Part shown: positions 45,586 to 57,762 of the stretch, piece after piece
Layout: every line of letters starts with the position of its first letter
Position numbering within the stretch: position 1 is the first letter of the stretch
Assembly: GCA_902729315.2 (NCBI GenBank)
Contig: LR746274.1
Span: forward strand, 62,001-126,000
DNA length: 64,000 nucleotides
Reading direction: 5' to 3'
DNA from: Spirodela intermedia
Taxonomy: Eukaryota; Streptophyta; Magnoliopsida; Alismatales; Araceae
Position numbers and translations under genes: made by a program
Notes under the pieces: model-generated
What the model saw: only the letters and a program-made list of their open reading frames with translations
What the model was told of the DNA's origin: nothing
Database searches by the model: none

Positions 45586-48500
45586 CTAGAAATCCACCTT
45601 CAATCTCTGGTCGATACTGGAGAAGCTCTGGTAGAAGGCCATGAAGTGGTTGTAGGCGATGTCCACGTCCTCCTTTCCACAGATCTCACGCACACTGCAT
45701 GCACATAAAGTGACTTCAGAGACAGGCTCTCCGTGTGATGAGAGAGAGCGAGAGAGAGAGAGAGAGAGAGAGTACATTCTTTTTACCAACACACGGCATA
45801 TGGCCGCTGGATCTGAAAGGGGGGTCTCCCTTAGATTCCCACTCCCCCGGGGGGAGGCGTAACGTAGGGAGCGGGGAGATGGGGATGGATCAAAGGGGGG
45901 TGGGTGCCGTAGATTAGGACGTCAGGCTATCAGAAGAGGAGACGTCAGGGTTTGCTCAGCATTCAAAGCTGCACATCCTTTTTCAACTTGCTCCTTGGAT
46001 TTCCTTCTGGATGAAGAAGAAAAGGCGAGGGCAGATGCGAGGTGCGATGGCGCCCTCGGCCTGAGCCCCCGCCGGAGGGCGAGGAACCAGCCGCCCGGAG
46101 CGTCATGTCACCATAGATGCGCCGCTGGCGGGTCCATCCGTACGGCAAGCAAGGCCTACGTCACAGACGAAAGAGATTCTAGTCTAGGAGGTCAACGGGG
46201 TTGCCGTCAGACGGAGCTGAGGGGGAACTGAGCGGCGGGCCCATTTCAGCACCAGGCCTATGGGCTTTCGATGGCCCGGAGGAGATCAGAAAAGGGGCGT
46301 CAGAGTTGACTCGGTGATCGGAGGATGGAAATGAACCTGTGCATGGACAGCTGAGGTATCCCGCAGTCAACGGCGCGAATGCCGACCCCTGAGGCCAGTA
46401 TGGGCCCGATCGTGGATCCGCATCCCATGTCGTTCCTCACAACAAAGTCCTGCATCCATGGGTCGGGACTCCGTCAGCAGGTAGAAATATCCAAACTCAG
46501 AAATCTCTCTCTCTCTCTCTCTCCCCTTCTCCTGGAAGCTAAGCCATCATGCGCGCTTGCAAGGAAATATCCGCCGGGAGAAAGTCAAGGGGGCCAAGAA
46601 ACTTCGGGCTGGTCAGTGATAACGAAATTGCACAACAGCAGCCATGGGCATCAGAGTTTCGGGGAGTACCTGAATAGGGATGTTGTGGATGGCTGCGACT
46701 TCCCTGAAGAGGAAGGCCGTCACCGAGCTTGTGGCATATCTTTGGTTAGCATTGTGCTTGATGACGAGCCCCCTCTGCAATTCTGGGCGGTGGTGGTCCT
46801 CGTGTTTTTCGGGGAAGTTTGGGTGTGTTCCATGGGCCATGTCCGCAGATACTGGACATCAGAAGAGAAGGGGGTTCACATTCGTTCATCACTTTCGCCA
46901 CTAGATATAGCCTCATGCCGTGAAAAGAGCATCATTCAGCTCACAATCTGGGACGGATTGTACTCTTTCTCTCTTATCTTTTCTCTCTCTCTCTCTCTCT
47001 TCTCTTCTTTCTGGGCAGAGGGGATGGGAGGATATGAGCGTGCACCGCAGTCATGCAAAACCACAAATGCATGAAGAGGAACTGAGATCAAAACCCAGAG
47101 AATGCGACCAGATGCCAGAGACCATACCCAGAAAAGACTGGCGGATTGCTCGTTCGTAAGTGTTCTCAGAACTGCGCCCATTAGACAAGGAGTCCACTAT
47201 TCTCCGAATAGCTTGAAACATTGTAGGCGCACCTGCTCCCTGTGCTGAATCCGACCCTACCTATCATAAGAGGAAGAGAACACGAAGACGCTTCAAATGG
47301 AAATCATAGAATTCATGGATATGAGCAACACATCAAAGGCCAAGGCCGACAGGAGAATACCACCGGTGTAGCTATCAAGCATATATATTCTCTATGGCTA
47401 AATGTTAGCATCTACGACAAGATATAAACCTCGGCACTGAAATGGATGGCAGATTGGCTAACAGTGAGGAAGAAAATACTACTAAAACGCACACGATTGA
47501 AAGCTGTCACATTCTTTACTAGAAAATATGCTGCGTGCATGAGTTTTTGGGAGAACTAATACCTCTTCATTATCAAATAAGGCGACCATTCTGATGGAAC
47601 TTTCATCTTCCAAATCTCTAGAAGAAGTACACGAGTCTATAAGTGCTCTAAGTGCACAATAACTCGATGCCAGGTTGTCCAATCTGCCTGAGAAGATAAA
47701 TTCATTATTTCCACCTCCAAGGCAGCTAGGCTGAACATCACATATATTTAGTTCAAGGCTTGCAATTTCATCTGCGCTGCACCCAAGCTCCTCAGACAAG
47801 ACCTGGGAAGGAGAAAATAAACATGAGATTAAGATAACTAGGAGTCTCAGCTCTCTTGAGATTGTCTTCTCATAGTCAGAAGGCTAACGCAGAAACCCGT
47901 TTGAGTCCCAGCAACCTGTTCACTGGCACCATGCCTGCCTCATGAATTCATATCGAATAGGAAACCAAAAGGTGCGGGGGGGAGGGGAAAGTTTCCAGGG
48001 TAAACCTGCAGGAGCAGCGGATGATGTGCTCTTTTCTTATTTATCTGCTGCCTTTTATTATCTTCAGTCTTCACTGCTCTGTCCTCTGTTTTGATGGCAA
48101 GAAGTGGAACGAGGTGATTTTCCAGATTTGGTTTGAATCCTTCTGTGCTCACCGACCTGAAGAATATTCGTTAAATAGCTTTAGTACATAATTGAAATTA
48201 AAAACTACAGTGGGTGTTAGATGACAAAAAGAAGAAACATCGGTTCACTATTTGGCATATTTTAAATAGTGTTCGTGCGATGAGAAAATAAAACATAAAT
48301 GGGACACTCTATTTCGCCAAAAAATTGCCTTAACTCGAAAAACTATGAGAATGCCCAGTACAACGAGTGAAAAACAACTAAAAAAATTTAAACAATCGTA
48401 TCATGTATTCGAAGAGACGTTCACCCTTAACATAACAGGACGATCTGAGAGCCATATCCTTATACGTACTTACCAAAGGAGTAAGAACTCGTTTCTATTC

Positions 48501-51218
48501 ACTAATGATATGTAAACGTGCCCAAGGATGAATTTTTCTCTATTATTATCATCCGGAGATCTTGTAAGACGGTGAAAAAAAAACCCTACATAAAAACTCT
48601 AGAGTTCCGCATTTCATCTAATTGCAAGAATCAAATAACAGTGGAAGTGAACTTGAAGAGCACTGCTACTAATCATCATAACTAGCCGACTAACTTGAAT
48701 AATCACTACGCAGTAGATAGAGAATATTAAAAAATTGCCTCAAAGCACTCCATTATTGAAAGTGGATATGGATATATTTCTTATGCTATGTAATAAAATT
48801 CAATTTTCCAAAGTAATTATAGAATTATATCGCATCAAACGAATGGGCTATGAGTGTAGGTAGTAACCGGTCAAGATGAATGGCAAGAGTTGGCACTCGC
48901 AGCAATGGTCTTTTCACTTTAACAAGTTTATGCACGAAGGCCCCATCACCAGTTTTCAAGATGACTCTTCCTGCTACACTTAAATCTCTATCAAACCATG
49001 TATGCCACAAGCCGGCTCCATATGTTTGCACATTTACCATAAGAAATCCAGACTTTGTTGATGCCGAAACGGGTTTCAATTTCAGACACGGACTGTCTGT
49101 ATGTGCTGCAATAATGTGAAACCCACTTTTGGTACTATATCTGTCAGAGAGAATAAAGCCTATGTTATATAATACCTTTCTAAGTAAAAAATCATAAAAG
49201 ACCACCAAAGAATGCACACTGAAAACAAAAGAGATGATGAATTTCCAAAGAGCAAGGTAGGCCAATTGACATCTAGACAATCATACAAAACGTCTGGTCC
49301 CTCAAACCACAATAAAAGCCTCTTTATATCACAGTGTGGTAATGAGAATATGCTGTCATAAAATAATACAATCAATTTTCGTGTTACGTAGAAACTATGG
49401 CACCTTCCACTATGACAAGAATAGACGACCATATTATTATGTTGACACGCAATGTTCAACATCCTAAATTTATGGTGTTGAATGCGAATAATTAAAATCA
49501 CCAAAACGTTTATGAACCTACAGAACTATTTTTATTTTTAAAATTTTAATTTTTACCTTGGATACAAACTGGGATTTCCCATGAAAAGGACATGGAGCTC
49601 AATATCTGCTCTTTAACTATAAATTCCAGCATTAAAAACTCCGAGTAACTTCACAACAAAAATCAAGATACCAAGATTTATGGTTATTTAAGGAAATAAT
49701 TTGTTTTTGTGGTAGCCATGGCAAACTTTGTTGAGGAAAAAAGAGAAAGAGAAAGAGTTTTTCAGAAATCCATGAAATGGTTGTAATAAAACTTCTCATG
49801 AGAGAATTGATAACCCTGAATCGGAAAAATCGAAAAACATAATGCTGGAGCCTAGGCAAACTAATTTTCCCTGAGAAAACAGGGATGTATCCGTTAGTTT
49901 TCGAAAGGAAGCACCGAATTCGCATGCGACAGGACGTGACTACCCTAACTAAAAGTCCAATCAATAACTCCGACCAAGAGACAAAAACTCATCTTGAAGA
50001 CACCTTACATTCCATGATGGCTCAGGACCTTCCAGCAGTCAAGCCTAAACTGCTTAAATCTAGTTCAGAAACAGAAAGAATCGGAATTTTATTGCTTTCA
50101 CAGTACAGATAGAATTACATCTGAAGAAACATTACTCACTTTTCTCCAACAGCAAATGCAATCAAAGAGGACATGTTTCGCGTGAAGAAGTAACGCCCAC
50201 CAGGCTTTAGGTCCCAATTCTCATTCTCGTTGAGCAAAATGAATCCAGATGCCAATAACTGCTTCTTTGCTTCAGCTAAAAGAGAAAACAATATACATTC
50301 TTTAACATCCGTAGGAAGGAATTTCTTGTGGATCAAAGATTTAGCTCTCCCCTCCCCTATCCGCACCACTCCCCCCTCAAAAAAGAGAAAAGAAAAAGAA
50401 AAAAGAAAACATGGGAGACATTTATCTTTAAGATTCTTGGCGTTTCACCACAAAACTCAGTTCTGTTTGTTCCTTTGTATTCGAATGTAACTGTTGAACG
50501 AAAAATACAACACTTTAACAGAAAATTAACGAAATGTGACTACGAAAAGAGTTGGATCCAGTTCAAGACAACTTAACAAGTAGATAGTTATGAAAGCGTT
50601 GAACTAAGCTAAAAAAAATATGGCAATTGGTTGTGAAAGCTCAACGATTAACTTCGATGGCCATCACAGTTAGATAGGAATGTAGAAATAAAGGAGATAT
50701 AGAATCTCAACGAATGATGCTAAGCTCTGCCAAGTACCAGTGGCGTGGAATTGCGTCCAAGACTCGTTCAGGTAGTCGAGTAGATCTGTCACAATTGACG
50801 GTGAAGTCACGAATTCTGAGTCCTGCCACGGGCAGAAGCAAAAATGAAATCAGAAGGAAAATACAATGCATAGCACGAAGCATCGGCGATATAGTCATCC
50901 AATCGAAGCTGAATCTAGATCACGTGGCCGATACTATTCCCGTAGAAACGATAGCAATGCGGAGGATTGAATCCTGCTAGGGATACAATTAACGTGGCAT
51001 CGTACCAGTGAAGGCTGACCAAGGGAAGACTTGGTGCAAAAGAGACGGAGCGAGGCCCAGCTCCGGTGACGGCCACTCTCGCGAAATGACAGAGGGTGGT
51101 AGGGCCTGACGGAATTTGCGAGGCGCCAGAAAGTTACGGACGGGACGGCAGCGGCGACGCCGGCATGGACCGCAGGGTGGCGAGAGATTAACTGCGCCCG
51201 ATGGCTCATCAGCGCCAT
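45586..51218 (-). CDS. Aspartyl aminopeptidase, M18 family, organelle-targeted form
   Basis: Ten exons: 51006-51218, 50738-50822, 50140-50275, 48868-49140, 48006-48156, 47563-47802, 47128-47260, 46670-46851, 46337-46449, 45586-45694; 544 aa. The first ~70 residues are Arg/Ser/His-rich and acid-poor, like a plastid or mitochondrial transit peptide. The M18 domain follows, with dinuclear-zinc residues in order: H158 and D160 (AAHTDSPC), D328 (SGRLDN), E365-E366 (FDNEEVGSD), D414 ([17 protein letters not shown]) and H508 (QLSMHR). The enzyme removes N-terminal Asp or Glu from peptides and in the family forms a dodecameric tetrahedron. The intron between exons 3 and 4 is about 1 kb, the largest. 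GA/CT repeats sit in introns 7-9. The start is the first ATG after in-frame stops; a TATA-like element is about 165 bp upstream. Confidence 0.94.
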
Positions 51219-51953
51219 GGATAAAATCCCTCCGCGGCAGAAACCTCTCTCTACTTGCCCAAGTCAAAATTCCTCCTCGACTGAAAGAAACGTCAGCGCT
51301 CCGCCCCCGCTCCCCGCCCGCCTCCGCCGGGAGACACGGTCGGCGCAGAGCTACCGAGCAAGGCGCTAAGAGATAAAAAGGATATATACCCTCAATTTAT
51401 AATCCTTTTACGATCGTACCACCCATCGGAAGCATCCTACGGTCCTGGAGGCGATACCGAGTCTGCTACTCGCTGGCAACCGTTGGATGCTCTATCTGGT
51501 ATCGTCACATGGGCCTACCGGGCTAGTAGTACTTCGGGCCGTGGAGGATGAGCGGACCCAGCCCATTGAAAGCCCTGATTTATAGTGACTAAAAATCTCT
51601 TTTTTTCTGGGTCGACAAGAACCCAGATTATGAAGGACAACGGTCGTCCACGCCCTCTCTTCACGGCAGCCGAAGGAGGGGGGGGGGAAGCTAGGTTGAC
51701 CGCAGGAGAAAGTACGGGAGCCGGCGTTAATGGCGGCCGCCTCCAGAAATGAGAGTGAGTCAATCTACTAAACTGCTTCCACCAACCCCCCCTGCGGGTA
51801 GGGTAGGCGAGAGGCTCCGTCAGAGCTTCTTTACAGCCAGCCCGAAGGGGGAGAAGATCTGTAGGGACGGCGCCCCCGGAGAGACGACGGACCTTTCGCG
51901 AGGAGGAAGGGGAGGTGAGGGGAGGAAGAGCTGCCGTCTTCCGCAGGGGTCAA
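51219..51953. other. Divergent promoter region
   Basis: Between the aminopeptidase (minus) and the 109-aa gene (plus). Contains the TATA-like element above and a GC-rich right half that is probably the leader of the small gene. Confidence 0.45.
51383..51388 (-). promoter_or_regulatory. Candidate TATA box of the aminopeptidase gene
   Basis: GGTATATATCC on the minus strand, about 165 bp upstream of the start codon. Confidence 0.4.
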
Positions 51954-52283
51954 ATGGACTGTGCACGGGAGCCCGCGGAGGAGGAGGAGCGGATCCCGCC
52001 GCCGGGGGAGGCGTCCGGCGGTGACGAGGAGGAGCTGTTCGAGATCGACCTGGAGAAGGCGGTCCACCGAAAGCCGCCGGCGAGAAAGCAGCCCTTGGAG
52101 AGGGGAGGCGAACGCCACCATCGGGTATCCGGTCGGCCGGAGGGCGCCGCCCTTCTTGCGAACTGCATCCTCCCAGCCTCTTACATCTGCAGCGCCGTCC
52201 CGGTTGACAAGATCGACGTCGAACTCTTCTGGGAGAGGGAGTTCCCGAGGATGCGGTTCGTGGGGGTGACGCCGCCGACGTGA
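51954..52283 (+). CDS. Unknown small acidic protein
   Basis: Open frame of 109 codons from the first ATG. Starts MDCAREPAEEEERIPPP, has an acidic block (DEEELFEIDLEKAV), then ALLANCILPASYICSAVPVD and a closing WEREFPRMRFVGVTPPT. The segments LFEIDLE and ALLANCxLP ... AVP feel like a recurrent plant motif but I cannot name the family. No signal peptide or membrane segment. Codon use is GC-rich like the neighbours, and the hydrophobic, non-repetitive C-terminal half argues for a real protein. It could be a chance frame in GC-rich sequence; no intron or TATA box confirms it. Confidence 0.5.
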   Translation: MDCAREPAEEEERIPPPGEASGGDEEELFEIDLEKAVHRKPPARKQPLERGGERHHRVSGRPEGAALLANCILPASYICSAVPVDKIDVELFWEREFPRMRFVGVTPPT

Positions 52284-53029
52284 TGTCGATGGAGAGAGGA
52301 AGAATCGGAGAAGAGGATGATTTCTTGCACTCCAGCCAATTATTCACAATTATCCCGAAAAATTGATCAATAGTTTCTTCCTCGTGCTACCTTGTATTCT
52401 TGGACATCACTTCCATCTGAACTCATTTGACCAATCTTCTCGGAAAGATACGATCCACAGGCATAATGTTCCGTCTAAAAGCGTATTTCATTCATTGATA
52501 GAGTTAGATCATCCCTATTTTTGCAAAGTTAATTAATAATCTTGTCTAAATTAACATTCTTGGTGAGCGCTTGGCGTCCACCATGCGCTGGCTGCTTCGT
52601 TTATCGCGACCGCTGCCTTCACCGCTGCCTTCACCACCTCACGCCGGCCATAGAAATCAACGGCGTCCTCCCCCACCCGATATAGAGAGAGAGAGAGAGA
52701 GAGAGAAAGATAACTATTTGGACTTCAATTCTTGCAACCACCAAGTTTTCAATTCTTTTCCTGTATTTCACTTCTTCAATAAGAAAGGATATATGTAGGC
52801 TGGCCGGGGAGCGTTGACCGTCCCCGTGATCAGCTAACAGTGGCCGTCGCTGTCGGCGAAGCTGACGGTGGCGGCCTCCGCAGGGCACAAGCCGGACGAC
52901 CGGCAGGGTTGCGGTCTACAATCCGCGAGTCGGTACCCGATTCAGTCAAATCAGGTTGGACCAGAGTTTCAATTTTTTTTTATTAAGCACGCAACGAAAC
53001 GTCTGCCTGCTTTCATCCATCACTTCGGG
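52284..53029. other. Spacer with GA microsatellite
   Basis: 3' flank of the small gene and the decayed region next to the germin-like relic. A GA run at 52683-52707. No gene. Confidence 0.5.
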
Positions 53030-53460
53030 GTCTCAAACTTGGTCCTGAACATTTCGAGCTCCACGCCGCTGAGCCCGAAAGTCACTCCCAGGAGCTCCTC
53101 CCGAAGCATCAATTCGAAGAAGACATCTTCGGCTATTGAAGCAGACGAAGATGGTGGCCGGCAAGTCCCAAACGTTCATCTGGAAGTCACTGCCACCTCG
53201 CCCTTCCCCAATACCTCGGGAGCGAGGTCCGAGTAGACGAACGACATTTCCGGCTTGTTCAGGCCGGGGAAGGCGGCGGCGTTGACAGGGACGGCGGAGA
53301 GGGCGGTGTCGCTCCCAGATCCTGGAGAAGACGAAATCGTCGGCGGTGGCGGAGGTCGGGGTGGGAAGACACCCCTGTAGGGATGACGAGGAGGAGGACG
53401 GCGACCGCCCACTGCACCCCAGCGGCGGGGCGGCCCTGCTTCCCTTCCTCTCCATCTAAG
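53030..53460 (-). pseudogene. Decayed germin-like (cupin) gene
   Basis: Minus-strand pieces recalling a germin-like protein, each in a different frame: a signal-peptide-like WAVAVLLLVIPTGVSS, then ADDFVFS, then NAAAFPGLNKPEMSFVYSDLAPE, which matches the germin FPGLN ... S..Y.D.APG segment. The histidine-rich metal box (HTHPRA) and second box are absent. A region below 53200 in a further frame could be the C-terminus. At least two frameshifts separate the pieces, so no functional oxalate oxidase or SOD-like product is possible. The assignment rests on short motifs, so it is tentative. Confidence 0.45.
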
Positions 53461-54953
53461 CTTTCTTGGCGTGGCGCGCGGCAGGACTTGGGAGTCTATG
53501 GTGGAACCACCTTATACATTGACGCTCAATCCATCCCCTTTCATCCTATGGTGGAGCCCTAGTGCACCGGCGGGTGAGGCGCCCCATGTGAGGAGAGAAA
53601 TCATTTCGAGTAGATACGCCCGAAAGCCTGTATTTTATTTAATAATAACGAGACGTTTCTATCGAAGGGCGTCTTTGTTCAGGGCTCCGAACGTGCGGGT
53701 GGCTGGGACACGCGCCAGAAGGGCCCTGACAGGCGTCATCGCGCACCCGGCGAGCCGGGGACGCCAAGCAGCATCAAATTCGGCTCCGCGGGCCGGCACA
53801 CCTGGCTGCCTCTCCTGCCATCCCACCCCTCTCCAGGGGAAGCCGAGTGTTTACTGTCTCTCTCTCTCTCTCTCTCACTCTCTCTCTCATTCTCTTGTAT
53901 ATATGTATGAACATATGCAGCTTGTCCGAAAATCCAGACCCTTCTCCTCCTCCGGGGTAGCGTGCCCGCAGGGGTGAGGGCGAGGGGGCCGAGGGAAGAT
54001 CCTTGACTGTTGTAGAAGTAGTTCAGGGGAGTCACACCTTCCTCCCTACCATTGGAGTCATCGAGCCGCCGTGCATACGACATCCGGAGATTCGGAGACA
54101 CTCTCTGCTCCGGCACCAGCAGTTTCAGGTGCTCTCTCTCTCTCTCTCTCTCTCTCTGTCACGAGATCCTCGGCTACGGTGACGGAAGATAATACGCTTC
54201 ACCCCATCGGGATTTTTAAGGTGTAGGATGGATGCACCTCCACTCTCCTCTTCCTCTTCTTTTTCCTCTCCTCCTCCGCCCGGAAGCTTCGGGGAGGGGT
54301 ACTGTCTGTGTTTCGTCCAGGTGATCACCTCGACGTGAACGCCGTCTTCTGCATCTTCTTCTTCCTCGCAAGTTCCCTCATTAACGTTGAACAAAGGAGG
54401 CGGCGGGCTTCTCCTACCACGGGGCACAGATCAATGCACAATAACCGTTCCTCCGTCTCCCCGACGGGGGAAGGAAGGGGGGGATGCTTGCCGTCTGCTC
54501 TCCGTCTTCTCTCTCTCTCTCTCTAACTCCTCCGGGTGCGCGATCATTAAGTGCCACCGGATCGGGAGTTGGGACGATGGCAATCGCGGTCGATCAGTGC
54601 CGCTTTATTTACGCAGTTTGGCGTAGATTATTAATTATCAGGCTTCGGACATGGAAACGAGCTCGCCCTCCGTCCGTCTGGTCTTTCTTCCCGGCCATCT
54701 GCTACCGGCCCTCTCACCGCCGTGAACCCCGTGAATCTCCGCCGTCCCGCCGCCGGCGCCGCCATCGGTTCGGATTCCCTTATCGGGTTTTGCCCGAGAA
54801 TCCGATCGATCGGCCAGAGGGAGGTACGGAAAAGTTCCGGCCAGAAACTGAGGGTTGCGTGGCACCCCAAGGCGCGCGTGCGCCCCGTGACGGCGAGGGC
54901 CGAGATTTTTGTCCAGTTCGGACCAGTTCACTTTTGTCCTTTTCCGTGAGGAT

Positions 54954-54959
54954 CACGTG
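54954..54959 (+). promoter_or_regulatory. G-box/ABRE core upstream of the ABI5-like gene
   Basis: GATCACGTGCGCC about 320 bp before the start codon. CACGTG is the core bound by group-A and G-group bZIPs, so self-regulation or ABA regulation is possible. Inference from motif only. Confidence 0.4.
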
Positions 54960-55070
54960 CGCCCCACGCGCCACCATTGCATCCTCCCGGAGCTGAACGG
55001 CTGGCTGGCGTGGAAGTAATGGCGGCGGAAGTGGTAGAGTCGTAAATATCCTTGCATCTTCGTTAGGGGG

Positions 55071-55078
55071 TATAATAG
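55071..55078 (+). promoter_or_regulatory. Candidate TATA box of the ABI5-like gene
   Basis: TATAATAG about 200 bp before the start codon, followed by a CT-rich leader. Confidence 0.4.
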
Positions 55079-55276
55079 TCAGCAAGAAAGAGTCCGTCCC
55101 TACCGTCCCTTCTCATCTAATGCAACCGGAAACAAGAGATCTATCATTCAGCCCCTCTCTCTCTCTCTCTCTCTGATTAACCGACCTACTCTGTTTTTTC
55201 TTCGTGCCAGTTCTGGTTCCCCCGGAGTTGTATTGCAGTGCAACTGCACAACTGCATCTGAGGAAGGAGGGCGGCG

Positions 55277-56745
55277 ATGACTCCGGCGATAGACGACGAC
55301 GGGGCCGCGGGAGTGGGGGTGCGAGAGGACGGCGGAGAAACCCGGGATTCGGAAGCTCCGGCGACCGGCGGCGCCGAGGGCTTCCCCCTCGTTAGGCAGC
55401 AGTCCTTGCTCTCTCTCACTCTGGACGAGTTCCAGAACGCCGTCCGGGGGCCCGGGAAGAGCTTCGGGTCGATGAACATGGACGAGTTTCTGACGAACAT
55501 TTGGACCACCGAGGAAGGGAGCGCCGGCGACGACGAGGAGGAGCCGGCGGCGCGCCAGAAGGACCTGCTGTCGGTCCCGGCGCCGCTCTCCCGGAAGACA
55601 GTGGAGGAGGTGTGGTCGGATATTCACTGGGACCGGCAGGAGCCGCCGCCGGCGATGGCGCCGCCGCCGCCGGGGAACCCCCAGGATATGGGGCGTTCTC
55701 AGCGCCAGCCGACCTTCGGGGAAATGACCCTCGAGGACTTTCTGGTCAAGGCGGGGGTCGTCCGGGAAGGAGGGCACCTCCCTTGCTCCTCCCCGCTGCC
55801 CCTCAAGCAGCTTCCTCTCCACTCCCAGCAGGTGCAGCAGCACCAGCAAAACGGTTACGGCTTGCCTGGCGGCTACCAGACGGCGAGCGGGCACCCAGAT
55901 TACGGCCACGTGGCGGGCGAGGAAAACACGGTCGCTGCCGACAGATCCTACCGTAACTACCACCCGAGACAGGCGCTGGAACCAGGCGGCGCCGGGAACA
56001 GCTACGGCGGCGGCGGTGGGGAGAGGACGGGTAATGGGCACGCGGGGGCGGCCTCTCCGCTGAGCCCCGCCTCGTCCGAGAGCTTGGACAGAAGCAACGC
56101 GAAGAGCGGGCCGTGGGACACCGGCGGGCCGAGGAGAGGCGGCGGCGCCGCCGCTGCTCCGTGGGGGAGGAAGCGAGTGCTGGACGGGCCGACGGAGAAG
56201 GTGCTGGAGCGGCGGCAGCGGCGCATGATGAAGAACCGCGAGTCCGCCGCCCGCTCTCGCGCCCGCAAGCAGGTAGCTTGCTCCCCTCCCACGGCCCAGC
56301 GCTCATCCCTGGAGTCCCTGAAAGCGCTATTCTCTTCTCTTATCTTCTCTTCTTTCCCCAGGCCTACACCGTGGAGCTGGAGAAGGAGCTGAACTTCCTC
56401 AAGGAAGAGAACGCCCGCCTGAAAGACGAACAGGTTAGCTAAAATACACACACACTCTCTGTCTTCCTCCCTCCCTCTCCGGGGGTATTTGCTTGCTTCT
56501 CCCACGCCGTGGCTGAAGAACGAGCTTCTCCGCGTGGACAGAGAAAATTCGCGGAGCGGAGGCGGCAAACGGTACCTTCTCCTCCTCGGCCCTCTCTCAT
56601 CCACCAGACCCTCTGCCCCGATGACCGATCCCATATCGTCGTGCAGCTCCTGGAGTCCATAGCGGAGCAGTCCAAGACGAACCTGAAGAGGGACGCCAAG
56701 TCCGGGAGGCCCGGCATCAGGCTCTGCCGGAGCTGCGTCTGGTGA
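55277..56745 (+). CDS. Group-A bZIP transcription factor, ABI5/DPBF-like
   Basis: Four exons: 55277-56272, 56362-56433, 56542-56571, 56647-56745; 398 aa. All conserved blocks of ABI5/ABF/AREB factors appear in order: C1 RQQSLLSLTLDEFQNAV, C2 NMDEFLTNIWTTEE, C3 PTFGEMTLEDFLVKAGVV, basic region NRESAARSRARKQ (from N320), zipper AYTVELEKELNFLKEENARL, and a C-terminal end RLCRSCVW like the family's RRTxSxPW/RRCNSCxW. The phospho-sites of C1-C3 (RxxS) are targets of SnRK2 kinases in the family. Role: nuclear ABA-responsive activator binding ABREs in seed and stress genes. Exon 3 is a 30-bp microexon, which the ABF genes also have; its acceptor was chosen because it alone keeps the frame. The first long exon is GC-rich. 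Confidence 0.9.
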
Positions 56746-57082
56746 CTGAAACCCTCCGCCGCACCCGCCGGCGCGCCGCCGTCCCTTTCCGAAAGGGGGT
56801 AAAGCCGTGGCGACAATCGGGCCGTCCATGTACATGAACGATATTCGGCATACATGTATCATATACATATATATGAATGGCGGATCGCAGAGGAGCCTCC
56901 TACAACAGAAGTAAGCCATGGAAACAAACAGCATCGAGGGGGTTCTCGCGCGCGACTCTGCTGCCTGCGTCCGGCGGAGAGCTGACGCTCTTCGTCCAAT
57001 GATCGGGATTATCACGGGATGACGGGGAATGGAAAATGCAGAGAATTCTCGGCCTCCCACGGGGGAAGAGATCCTCCCTCCG
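56746..57082. other. Convergent 3' region of bZIP and ACT genes
   Basis: Presumed 3' UTRs of the two converging genes. No gene. Confidence 0.5.
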
Positions 57083-57725
57083 TCAGTAGCTGTCTTCCTC
57101 CGCCTCGGGCTTCCGGAGGTGGTAGCGGAGGCAGTTGGTCAACACCTGCAACGAGCGGAGGAGGAGGGAGTCAACGCGAAGATGCTGTGGCAGCAGGGGG
57201 GAGAGGATGGGGACGCCGACGGGCGACGAGTGAGTACCTGAGACAGGGAGCTGTTGAGGGCCGCGCCTCTGTAGCTGACGTGAAATTTATCCTTGGCGAC
57301 CAGGCCCTGAAACGCCACGGGGAGGGAGGACAGCTCGATCAGCAGGTTAGTTAGATTTCTTTGGTTGATCGCAGGGAGAGGACGAACCACTGTGTCTATC
57401 TCCGCCGATTCGACGTCGATGCTGATATCCGCCATGATCTGGATGACCTCCAGCAGAAGGCCCGGCCGGTCGGCCGTCTCTATAGACAGCAAGCTGAAGA
57501 AGAGAGGTGGAGAGGGTCACGCCACCGGAGCCGGCCGACGACCACCGGGGGGGGAGGGGAGGAGAGGGATGGCAGGACGCACCTTCTCTTTGGCCCATCT
57601 TCCTGAACGTGGACGTGAGTGACGACGTCAACGTCGACCTGCATCGGAATCACGGAGAAAAAGCTATGGGCCTCAATAAAAAAGAGGGGAGGAAGATGAA
57701 TATGGGTTGAAGCACCGGAGTGTTC

Positions 57726-57762
<37 letters not shown>

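Larger units (their letters stand above)
53461..55276. other. Upstream region of the ABI5-like gene
   Basis: About 1.8 kb with CT microsatellites (53857-53894, 54132-54157, 54508-54526, 55155-55175). Open frames on both strands are unconserved. The last 350 bp hold the probable promoter of the bZIP gene. Confidence 0.5.

Noticed and set aside
55148-56041. 297-codon minus-strand open frame
   Set aside because: Antisense shadow of the ABI5-like first exon, which has all group-A bZIP motifs on the plus strand.
56002-57060. 352-codon minus-strand open frame
   Set aside because: Runs antisense through the bZIP exons and introns. No recognisable domain.
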